From Oscillospiraceae bacterium (lineage in GTDB: Bacteria; Bacillota; Clostridia; Oscillospirales; Ruminococcaceae), in NCBI GenBank assembly GCA_017439985.1, contig JAFSIC010000044.1, positions 62,001 to 126,000 of the forward strand: 64,000 nt of DNA. The letters are read 5' to 3'. Below, in pieces: positions 57,350 through 64,000 of the stretch; the first letter of the stretch is position 1; the number at the start of each line of letters is the position of its first letter. The notes beneath the pieces were generated by a model that worked only from the letters and a program-made list of their open reading frames with translations, made no database searches and was not told the DNA's origin. A program made the translations under genes and the position numbers.

Positions 57350-58567
57350 CTACTTGCCAACTACTTCGTTGAGCCAAATTTCCTCGATGATCGGAACGAG
57401 GCTTGCAGGCATTTCCGGCAGGCGGTGTGCCAGCAGTTCTGCCTGAGAGAGTACGCCCTGACCAAGGTCTACTGCACCAAAGGCGGCCTTTTCGTCAGCG
57501 CTCAGCTTGTCGGTGGCAACGACAGGCAGTTCTTTCAGCTGTGCGTACTGAGTCAGCTGGATGTCCGCGGAGATGATCTCGTTGATGACAACCATTGCAC
57601 CGGCTTTGTTTGGTGCATCGTAGGCAATCGCCATGTAGTTGGTGTTGCCGATGGTGCCGTTGTCAAAGACGAAAGTGCGGGTGGTATCGGTATAGATACC
57701 CTGATCAATGCCGGTAGCCACGGAGAATGGGCTGTAACTCATGTTCATCACTACTTCGCCGTCAGCAAACATGGCATCCACTTTGGTGGAGGATTCCGGG
57801 AAGGATTTGCCCTGATTCCACAGGTATGGGTTCAACTGGCGGAGGTAATCCAGCGCCGGCTCGATGGCGGTTTTCACGGTATCATAGTCAGCTTCCATGG
57901 TCTGGAACTGCTCCCAGCCGCAGAGATCGTAAATGATGTTGCGGACAAAGGCAGAACCGGTGAAGTCCGGCAGAGCCGGATAGGTCACTTTGCCTTCGTA
58001 TTTCTTGCAGAATTCCATGAATTCTGCAGCATTGGCAGGAGTTTCCGGAGTCACAGCACTGTCATTGAACAGGACCATCTGCGCTTTTGCGTAAGGAGCT
58101 TCGTAGCCGTCGATCGGCATGCAGAAGTCGTTGAGAGTTTCCGGATCGTCCAGATCAATGTAGTTTTCCATGTTTGGAAGTTTATCGGTAAATGGGCCGT
58201 AGAGCAGACCGTTTTCCTTGGCAGAATAGAAGTTCTCGCCGTTGATCCAGATCATATCGATGCTGCCTTTGGTGGCATTGGCTTGTTTTTCACCGGAAAG
58301 TTTGGCAAGAATATCGTTGATATCCATGCCTACCACTTCCAGAGTAATGTCGTATTTGTCCTTCACCTGCTCGGCAACAGTGGTGTTGAGCCAGTTGTTG
58401 CGGTTTTCGTCGCCGCCCCAGCCGTAAAAAGTGACGGTGCTGCCTTTTGCAGCTTCCACGATTTCATCCCAGCTTGCATTCTGCGGATCGATGCTCTGCT
58501 TGGAAGCGGAGCAGCCGCTCAGGCTCATTATGCCTGCCAGCAGCAGAGCCAGCCATTTCTTCATCAT
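57350..58567 (-). CDS. ABC transporter solute-binding lipoprotein, YnjB-like
   Basis: 405 residues with a lipoprotein signal (LALLLAGIMSLSGCSAS, cysteine ~20). The mature part matches the COG4134 YnjB type: TVTFYGWGGDENRNNWLNT and WINGENFYSAKENGLLYGPF, TGSAFVRNIIYDLCGW. It captures an unknown small molecule for the YnjBCD-type permease. First gene of the operon; promoter divergent from the nucleoside hydrolase gene. Confidence 0.92.
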   Translation of the reverse strand: MMKKWLALLLAGIMSLSGCSASKQSIDPQNASWDEIVEAAKGSTVTFYGWGGDENRNNWLNTTVAEQVKDKYDITLEVVGMDINDILAKLSGEKQANATKGSIDMIWINGENFYSAKENGLLYGPFTDKLPNMENYIDLDDPETLNDFCMPIDGYEAPYAKAQMVLFNDSAVTPETPANAAEFMEFCKKYEGKVTYPALPDFTGSAFVRNIIYDLCGWEQFQTMEADYDTVKTAIEPALDYLRQLNPYLWNQGKSFPESSTKVDAMFADGEVVMNMSYSPFSVATGIDQGIYTDTTRTFVFDNGTIGNTNYMAIAYDAPNKAGAMVVINEIISADIQLTQYAQLKELPVVATDKLSADEKAAFGAVDLGQGVLSQAELLAHRLPEMPASLVPIIEEIWLNEVVGK

Positions 58568-58596
58568 AAAATTCCCTTCCTTTTCTTATGATTAGT

Positions 58597-58760
58597 CTGT
58601 GCTAACACAGTTCTTTATTAGAATAGAGGAAAGGAGCTAAATCGTCAAGCTGTTCCGCTTGAAATGAACACTTCATTGAAATAATCAATCAAATTTCCGA
58701 TTTTTAGGATTTTTTCCTATGGTGAGAACAATGGACAAGCCGGGTTGAATCGGGTATTAT
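58597..58760. promoter_or_regulatory. Divergent promoters of the transporter and nucleoside hydrolase operons
   Basis: Minus strand: TTGACG (58643-58648), 17-bp spacer, TATTCT (58620-58625), then the dyad CTGTG-CTAA-CACAG (58597-58610) between -10 and start, placed like an operator. Plus strand: TGGACA (58732-58737), 17-bp spacer, TATTAT (58755-58760). The shared gap suggests coordinated control. Confidence 0.75.
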
Positions 58761-58790
58761 GAAGATATATTGCAATCCTTGGAGGTCATT

Positions 58791-59678
58791 ATGCTGAAAA
58801 AAGTGATTTTTGACTGCGACAATACCATGGGCATCGACGGTTACCCGATGGACGATGCGCTGGCTTTTCTTTATGTGCTGGGAAATCGGGACAAAGTGGA
58901 TCTGCTGGGCTTTATCTGCACCTTCGCTAACGGCACAGCGGCGCAGGTTTACGAAGCATCCCGACAACTGCTGCAGGAGGTCGGCTGCTCTGCCCTGCCG
59001 CTGCTCAAAGGCGCTGAAGCAAACGAAGATCCCCGTTCCGAAGCGGCACAGTTTATCGTGGATATGGCAAATCGTTACCCCGGCGAAGTATCTGTGCTCG
59101 CCATCGGTTCCATGACCAATCTCTACGGCGCATGGCTCATCGATCCGCAGATTTTCGACAAACTGGAGCGCTGTGTCCTCATGGGCGGTATCACCGAGAA
59201 GCTGTACACCCACGGCGTTCACTGCCCGGAACTGAACTTCTCCATCAACGCCCATGCTTCCGCTGAGGTCTTTACCCACGGCAAGAATCTTTCCATTATC
59301 ACCGGCAACAACTGTCTGTCGGTCTCCTACCTGCCGAAAGAGGAATTCATGGAGAAAATGGAGATCGACAAGCGCCCTGTCAGTGCCTATGTTGCCCGCA
59401 AATGCGGCTACCGCTTCGATTGCCGCAGGGAAATTTACGGCGAAGAAGGCTCCTACTGCTGGGATGCGATCGCTGCGGCATATCTGCTCTACCCCGAGCT
59501 GTTCGAAGACCATTTGACCGCCTGTGACATCTCCGAGGAGCATCTACAGGATGGTTCCCTTATGCCTTGTGAAAACGGCAAAACCATCCTCAACCTGCCT
59601 GTTGCCAAAGATGCTGCCGCATTCCGCCGCAATCTCTACGAAAGCTGGCTGAAACTGGATTTCGTTGTGGAGGACTAA
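58791..59678 (+). CDS. Inosine/uridine-preferring nucleoside hydrolase family protein
   Basis: 295 residues from ATG 58791 (GGAGG 5 bp upstream). The N-terminal calcium-binding motif is VIFDCDNTMGIDGYPMDDAL, a variant of the usual DTDxGxDD with the acidic residues kept. AIGSMTNLYGA, CVLMGGI and the C-terminal YCWDAIAAAYLL (Asp-containing) are conserved. It would split a ribonucleoside into base and ribose. First gene of the plus-strand operon. Confidence 0.9.
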   Translation: MLKKVIFDCDNTMGIDGYPMDDALAFLYVLGNRDKVDLLGFICTFANGTAAQVYEASRQLLQEVGCSALPLLKGAEANEDPRSEAAQFIVDMANRYPGEVSVLAIGSMTNLYGAWLIDPQIFDKLERCVLMGGITEKLYTHGVHCPELNFSINAHASAEVFTHGKNLSIITGNNCLSVSYLPKEEFMEKMEIDKRPVSAYVARKCGYRFDCRREIYGEEGSYCWDAIAAAYLLYPELFEDHLTACDISEEHLQDGSLMPCENGKTILNLPVAKDAAAFRRNLYESWLKLDFVVED

Positions 59679-59679
59679 G

Positions 59680-60345
59680 ATGAAACGTGCTGTCATTTGC
59701 TTTACCCGTGTTCCCAAAGCGGGACAGACAAAGACACGTCTGCTGCCGATTCTGTCTCCACAGCAATGTGCCGATCTCCACACTGCCTTTTTGCAGGACT
59801 TGGCACAGCTGTATGAATGTTTCCCTGCCGACTTGTTTGTTGCCTATACGGCTGACCCCGACTGGGAACAGCTGAAGAAGATTTTCCCTACGGCGAAGGC
59901 TTTCTTCCCTCAGGATGGTGAGGACTTGGGAGCTAAAATGCTCCACGCCATGGAGAATGTGTTGACTTTGGGCTATGAAAGCTGTATCCTCACGGGCAGT
60001 GACCTGCCGCTGCTCTCCTCTGCACAGCTGGAAAGCGGATTTCGTGCATTGGAACAAGCCGATGTAACGCTCGGCCCCACCCCCGACGGCGGCTATTATC
60101 TGGTGGGTTCCAAGAAACCTTGCCCTGCGCTGTTCCGCAGTCAGACTTACGGCGGCTCCACCGTCTGGGAAAATACCCTCGCCGCCGCGGAACAAGCCGG
60201 CTTCTCCGTTCTGCCCGCTCTCCCCTGCGACGATGTGGACAATCCCGACGACCTGCGGTCTCTGTGGAAAACCATTGCCGGAAACGGCAGTTATACTGCC
60301 CGTTTCCTTGAACAAATCCGGAAAGAAGGTGTGTCCCTGTGCTAA
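59680..60345 (+). CDS. TIGR04282 family transferase (DUF2064, CofC-like)
   Basis: 221 residues starting MKRAVICFTRVPKAGQTKTR at ATG 59680, right after the nucleoside hydrolase stop. The nucleotidyl-/glycosyltransferase fold is shown by TKTRLLPILSPQQCADLH, ILTGSDLPLLSSAQLE and LGPTPDGGYYLVGSKKP. TIGR04282 is annotated as an arsenosugar-type or rSAM/selenodomain-associated transferase and usually travels with TIGR04283, as here. It probably activates a phosphorylated metabolite or transfers a sugar. Confidence 0.9.
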   Translation: MKRAVICFTRVPKAGQTKTRLLPILSPQQCADLHTAFLQDLAQLYECFPADLFVAYTADPDWEQLKKIFPTAKAFFPQDGEDLGAKMLHAMENVLTLGYESCILTGSDLPLLSSAQLESGFRALEQADVTLGPTPDGGYYLVGSKKPCPALFRSQTYGGSTVWENTLAAAEQAGFSVLPALPCDDVDNPDDLRSLWKTIAGNGSYTARFLEQIRKEGVSLC

Positions 60346-61361
60346 ATCGACCTGAGTTTCAATCTTATGTACAAAGTGAATGCTTTTTGCGCCCGCTGGG
60401 CTTGCCTATGGGTACCGAGCTGTCCTTTGCTCTGTTGGGACAGGGTGAGTACAATCAGAATTTCAGCTTTATCCATCCACTGACGCAGCAGAAGCTGGTT
60501 CTGCGCATCAACACCGGCAGCCAGATGCACTTGGAAAACCAAATCGAATATGAATTTTCCGCTCTCAAAAATCTGGAAGCCAGCGGCAGAACACCGAAGG
60601 CTCTCTTCTGCGATAACAGCAAGTCTATTCTTCCTTACGGTACCCTTGTCATGGAATGGCTGCCCGGTCGGCCACTGGATTATCGCCGCGATTTACAGAA
60701 AGCGGCAGAGATTTTTGCCGACATTCACAGCACGCCTGTGCCTGCCGGGCATCAGCTCATGGAGCCGGCTCACCCTGCCAAGGCGATCTATGATGAGTGC
60801 ATGGAAATGTTCACACATTATTTTGACTGGGAACAGGCTGATCCTGTCATTGTGCGTCTGCTGGAAGAACTTATCTCCGAAATCGGCAGGCTGCCTCTCT
60901 GTGATGGCTCCTCTGCTCCAAAGTGCATCGTTAATACGGAGGTCAACTCCGGTAACTTCCTCATCAATAAAGAAGGAAACAGTTATCTCATCGACTGGGA
61001 AAAACCACTGCTCTCCGAAGCGGCACAGGACCTGGGACATTTCCTCGTTCCTACCACAACGTTCTGGAAAACCGATGTAATTTTGACCCCTGATGAAATT
61101 CGCGGCTTTGTGGAACTTTATGAGAAAGCCATGAACGGGCGCATGGATACTTCCTGTCTGTCGGAGCGTCTGCCGCTGTTCTTCACGGTCACCTGCCTGC
61201 GCGGTGTGACCTGGTGCGCTATGGCTCTGCGTGAGTATTCTCAGCCGGACCGCCCGCTCAGCAACGCCGACACACTGGCAAAAATCAAGGACTACATCAA
61301 TGAGGATTTCCTGCGGAAACTTCTGAACAACTATGTCCGCAAGAATTTCCTGCGAGGTTAG
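60339..61361 (+). CDS. APH/choline-kinase-like phosphotransferase
   Basis: 340 residues. Kinase-fold parts: LGQGEYNQNFSFIHPLTQQK (nucleotide loop), LVLRINTGSQ (Lys-containing strand), VNTEVNSGNFLINKEGNSYL with the Asn, and LIDWEKPLLSEAAQDLGHF carrying the DxE-type metal Asp (LIDWE). The catalytic Asp of the classical HGDLHxxN motif is replaced by NTEVNSGN, so activity may be altered. It overlaps the previous gene by 7 bp. Substrate may be the sugar or nucleoside product of the pathway. Confidence 0.85.
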   Translation: MLNRPEFQSYVQSECFLRPLGLPMGTELSFALLGQGEYNQNFSFIHPLTQQKLVLRINTGSQMHLENQIEYEFSALKNLEASGRTPKALFCDNSKSILPYGTLVMEWLPGRPLDYRRDLQKAAEIFADIHSTPVPAGHQLMEPAHPAKAIYDECMEMFTHYFDWEQADPVIVRLLEELISEIGRLPLCDGSSAPKCIVNTEVNSGNFLINKEGNSYLIDWEKPLLSEAAQDLGHFLVPTTTFWKTDVILTPDEIRGFVELYEKAMNGRMDTSCLSERLPLFFTVTCLRGVTWCAMALREYSQPDRPLSNADTLAKIKDYINEDFLRKLLNNYVRKNFLRG

Positions 61362-61362
61362 T

Positions 61363-62040
61363 ATGAAAATTTCTCTCATCATCCCCATTTATAATGAAAG
61401 CGCCAAAATCGCCGCCTGTCTGGAGCAGCTGGAGAAACTCCCCGGCGACTGGGAAATTCTTTTTGCCGATGGCGGCTGCAGCGACGACACCTTGACACAA
61501 ATCGGTGGAAAATATCCTGTCATCGCCTGCCCGAAAGGACGCGCCAAGCAGATGAACTGTGCAGCGAAGCACGCCACTTCCGATGTGATCTGGTTTGTAC
61601 ACTGCGACAGTCGGCTGCCTGTGGATGCTCACGCACAAATTTCCGATGCGATTGAAAAAGGCGCGCAGTTCGGCTGCTTCCACATTGCTTTTGACTACAA
61701 CGGACCGTTCATGGGCTGCAACACCTACCTGTCCAACCGCCGTGCTAAAAAAAGTCACATCGCTTTCGGCGATCAGGGTATCTGGATGCAGCGAAAACTG
61801 TTTCTTCAGCAGGGCGGCTTCCCCGATCTGCCCATCATGGAGGACTACGAACTGTCCCGCCGCATGAAACAACAGAAAATCCCATTGCATGTGCTGCCGG
61901 GATGCATCGTCACCTCCGGGCGACGCTACGAAAAACGCTTCCCCCTGTGGACCATGTGGCAAATGTTCTGGCTGCGCTGCCTGTACCGTGCCGGCGTGGA
62001 CATCAATGAAATCGCCCGCCGCTACAAAGATATTCGCTAA
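61363..62040 (+). CDS. TIGR04283 family glycosyltransferase (GT2)
   Basis: 225 residues from ATG 61363 (MKISLIIPIYNESAKIAACL), 1 bp after the kinase gene. GT2 signatures: ILFADGGCSDDTL, CPKGRAKQMNCAAKHATSD, WFVHCDSRLP (DxD-type) and MEDYELSRRMKQQ. Partner of TIGR04282. It may transfer a sugar or related group in the same pathway. Confidence 0.92.
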   Translation: MKISLIIPIYNESAKIAACLEQLEKLPGDWEILFADGGCSDDTLTQIGGKYPVIACPKGRAKQMNCAAKHATSDVIWFVHCDSRLPVDAHAQISDAIEKGAQFGCFHIAFDYNGPFMGCNTYLSNRRAKKSHIAFGDQGIWMQRKLFLQQGGFPDLPIMEDYELSRRMKQQKIPLHVLPGCIVTSGRRYEKRFPLWTMWQMFWLRCLYRAGVDINEIARRYKDIR

Positions 62041-62042
62041 AC

Positions 62043-62072
62043 AAAAAAGCCTCGGTCTTTACCGAGGCTTTT
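62043..62072. terminator. Bidirectional terminator between convergent operons
   Basis: AAGCCTCGGT and ACCGAGGCTT arms with loop CTTT (62047-62071), A's and T's outside. It overlaps the 3' end of the Fe-S protein gene. Confidence 0.92.
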
Positions 62073-62847
62073 GATATTTCTGTTGAAATGTTGTACGGAA
62101 GCGATTCCCCCAGCCGCGCTGAACACTGGCTCCAAAGAGCAGCTCCAGCAGATGAAGACAGTCTCTGCCTTCGCCTCGGAACGCTCCCAGGCAGCCTTCA
62201 CAGCTGCTGAGGATCCTGCGCTCCTGCGGAAATTCACTGAGTCGGCGCTGACAAACTTCCGCCGACTTTTCCGGACGCAGCGTATGCAGCATGTGGAAGT
62301 TTCCGCAGCAGATGGTGTTTGCGCCGTTGTGTGTCGGTTCAATGACATCGCAGCCGCTGAGTTTCAGAAGCTGACGCACGGCATTCTGCTGCTCCGCGTC
62401 GCGCTTTGTGACGCAGGGGTCATGCCAGATAAAGGAACCCTCTGTGTGCTGAATATCCTCTTTATCACAAAGCTGAGCCAATAACGGCCACACAGAATAA
62501 ACATCGCAGGCATGCAGTTGTTTCAGTTGGATCGTGCAGTTGGGGCAAGCGGTATAGATGCGCTGTACCCCCTGCTGTTTCAGCAAAGTACGGAGTCGCT
62601 CCTGCCCTTTCTTTGCCTGCTGAGGAAAAAGATACGCACTGGGCTGTCCGCAGCAGCAGGTGCAGAGCTGGATCGTCGGCTCTGCACGACGGAGGACAGC
62701 AAGCGTTTTCTCCAGAAGTTCTCCGTCCAGATTCAGCAGCGCACAGCCGGGCCAGAACAAAGCTTCCGCTTTGGGAACGTGCATCAGTAAGCTTGAAAAA
62801 GACAAGCCCTGATGGATTTTCATACCTGTCAGTCCGGATCGTGCCAT
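62059..62847 (-). CDS. CCG-domain (Fe-S)-binding protein
   Basis: 262 residues with two CCG modules as in heterodisulfide reductase subunit B and related proteins: first LFWPGCALL with CTCCCGQP and ACPNCTIQL, second HDPCVTKRD with TICCGNFHML and SSCEGCLGA. These would bind two cysteine-rich clusters. The start overlaps the TVP38 stop by 1 bp, so it is cotranscribed with the membrane proteins. It may deliver electrons to or shuttle thiols for the neighbouring enzymes (inference). Confidence 0.88.
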   Translation of the reverse strand: MARSGLTGMKIHQGLSFSSLLMHVPKAEALFWPGCALLNLDGELLEKTLAVLRRAEPTIQLCTCCCGQPSAYLFPQQAKKGQERLRTLLKQQGVQRIYTACPNCTIQLKQLHACDVYSVWPLLAQLCDKEDIQHTEGSFIWHDPCVTKRDAEQQNAVRQLLKLSGCDVIEPTHNGANTICCGNFHMLHTLRPEKSAEVCQRRLSEFPQERRILSSCEGCLGAFRGEGRDCLHLLELLFGASVQRGWGNRFRTTFQQKYQKPR

Positions 62848-63548
62848 TATTTCTGCGCCTTCTTTGCCTGATAGGTGTCATACATCTGCTTGAGGATGGT
62901 GCTGAAAATGCCCAGACCAAAGAGACAAAGCAGACCGGTCACCAGCCATCTTGCACCTCCTGTCAGCATACCTCCAACGTAGGAGTACACAATGGTTGCC
63001 GGCAGCTGGCCGATTCCGGTCGCGAGGAAGAACGGCAGGAATTTGATTGGAGTGAGACCTGCAAAGTAGCTGACCGCATCGAAGGAAACAAAAGGAAGCA
63101 GACGGCAGACCAGAATGGTTTTGCTGCCGTATTTTTCAAAGTAGCCCTCTACGGCTGCCAGCGCACCCTTGCCTGCGAATTTTTCCACCACATCACGACC
63201 CAGTGCGCGTGCGATGAGGAAGCAAAGGGCTGCACCCACCATTGCGGAGCTCCAGGACAGGATAGCGCCCTGCCACCAGCCGAAAATGGCAGCATTGGAA
63301 ACGGTGATGAGGAAGGCCGGCAGCGGTGCCAGCAGAGAAGAAAAGACCATCAGGCTGAAGGATACCACCACGGCAAATGCGCCAAAGGAACGGATATACT
63401 CGATGACGGCATCTACGTTGGCCGAACCCAGCACGGAGGTCACCGTGTCCACGGTATTTTTCACAGAAGGTACACAGAAGTACAGCAGTACCGCCAGAAG
63501 AATCAGCGCTACGGTGATCCAGCGTCCATAATTATGTTTCTTTGTCAT
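62847..63548 (-). CDS. TVP38/TMEM64 (SNARE-associated, DedA-related) membrane protein
   Basis: 233 residues from ATG 63548 (MTKKHNYGRWITVALILLAV), preferred because the longer upstream frame runs into the previous gene. Six or so membrane segments with the VTT core: GWWQGAILSWSSAMVGAALC, RLLPFVSFDAVSYFAGLTP and GIGQLPATIVYSYVGGML. TVP38-type proteins are DedA relatives, some implicated in lipid scrambling or metal uptake. First of two similar proteins in tandem, overlapping by 17 bp. Confidence 0.9.
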   Translation of the reverse strand: MTKKHNYGRWITVALILLAVLLYFCVPSVKNTVDTVTSVLGSANVDAVIEYIRSFGAFAVVVSFSLMVFSSLLAPLPAFLITVSNAAIFGWWQGAILSWSSAMVGAALCFLIARALGRDVVEKFAGKGALAAVEGYFEKYGSKTILVCRLLPFVSFDAVSYFAGLTPIKFLPFFLATGIGQLPATIVYSYVGGMLTGGARWLVTGLLCLFGLGIFSTILKQMYDTYQAKKAQK

Positions 63549-64000
63549 TGTTTTCGCTCTCCTTGTCGTTGTTTGTTGAGGATGGAAGAAGTTTCTTACC
63601 CAGCACTGTTGTAACTGCCAACAGAAGCAAAAGCAAGGCAATGGCAAGCCAGAAGGATGCCGATGTCACATCCAATACCTTGTCGCCGATGTTGATGAAG
63701 GCCAATGTACCGGGGATGATGCCCAATGCCGAAGCCAACAGATAAGAACGAAAGCTCATCTCTGTCAGACCGAAGCTGTAATTGATCAGATTATAGGGTA
63801 CGGCAGGAATCAGGCGCAGAATGATCAGCAGAAGAAAGCCCTGCTTCCCTGCTGCAGTGTTCAGGCGCCGCTGCCAGTCGGGACTGAGCTTTCGCTGTAG
63901 CATGTTCCGTACCTGTTCTCGTCCGAAGGAACGAGCCATGAAGAACATCAGGCTGCAGTTGAGGACAGCTCCCAGAAAGGTGTAGATACTGCCGCGAAAC
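63532..64000 (-). CDS. Second TVP38/TMEM64 membrane protein (5' end beyond the window)
   Basis: The last 156 residues are visible, entering the window with FRGSIYTFLGAVLNCSLMFF. It has the VTT segment LLIILRLIPAVPYNLINYSF and FRSYLLASALGIIPGTLAFI, then a Ser/Glu/Asp-rich polar tail (SENNDKET). A paralogue of the gene at 62847; the start lies to the right of the window. Confidence 0.88.
   Translation of the reverse strand, partial: FRGSIYTFLGAVLNCSLMFFMARSFGREQVRNMLQRKLSPDWQRRLNTAAGKQGFLLLIILRLIPAVPYNLINYSFGLTEMSFRSYLLASALGIIPGTLAFINIGDKVLDVTSASFWLAIALLLLLLAVTTVLGKKLLPSSTNNDKESENNDKET

Overview
The window looks like a chromosomal stretch of a Gram-positive bacterium of the class Clostridia (probably a gut Oscillospirales/Eubacteriales relative; genus not resolved). 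The evidence is the gene order: argR-nadK-tlyA-dxs-PAP2-ispA-xseB-xseA, nusB with an Asp23/Gls24 protein, rpsF-ssb-rpsR, ylxM-ffh-rpsP-khpA-rimM-trmD, a SpoIVFA/SpoIVFB-like pair (sporulation lineage), strong AGGAGG ribosome binding sites and TTGACA/TATAAT promoters.

Region 1 (1-8800), core genome on the minus strand: NAD kinase, isoprenoid precursor and prenyl synthesis (dxs, ispA), exonuclease VII, a Kae1/TsaD-like paralogue, nusB and gls24. A short remnant of a second Kae1-like gene end lies just after the intact gene.

Region 2 (8770-28293), a 19.5 kb integrated island. It is bounded by an 18-bp direct repeat that forms half of a perfect dyad core site, with GGTGTCAAA arm repeats inside both ends. 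It carries a Tn916-type tyrosine integrase and excisionase, a replication-like module (a CHC2 zinc-finger primase fragment and a protein ending in an SSB-type acidic tip), a secreted metallo-beta-lactamase-fold protein, an XRE repressor with three spaced operators, a SprT-like protein, a serine recombinase, and a defence block: type I restriction-modification (hsdMSR) with AbiH and a small membrane protein between hsdS and hsdR, a PD-(D/E)XK nuclease and three poorly known proteins. No conjugation or capsid genes are visible, so it resembles a phage-satellite-like or mobilisable defence island.

Region 3 (28300-33720), envelope and surface: a secreted protein with four tandem rhodanese domains, a secreted amidase, a PadR-DUF2812 operon with clear palindromic operators, and a small secreted Cys-rich protein.

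Region 4 (33726-54850), core genome: prfB without the usual frameshift site, a RING-like membrane protein, rpsF-ssb-rpsR, coaD/rsmD, uvrC, HPr, the ffh-trmD operon, rplS on its own promoter with a long leader, a radical SAM pair, a HelD-type RNA polymerase recycling ATPase (with another downstream 3'-end remnant), a SpoIVFA/FB-like pair, a UPF0597 cysteine desulfidase-like protein, chorismate mutase and a second amidase.

Region 5 (54853-64000): a YnjBCD-type ABC uptake operon faces away from a nucleoside hydrolase, a TIGR04282 transferase, an APH/choline-kinase-like phosphotransferase and a TIGR04283 glycosyltransferase. These are followed by a CCG-type Fe-S protein and two TVP38/TMEM64 membrane proteins. 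Together they look like an uptake-and-remodelling pathway for a nucleoside- or sugar-like metabolite. I regard this as the best candidate for an undescribed system, and it runs off the right edge.
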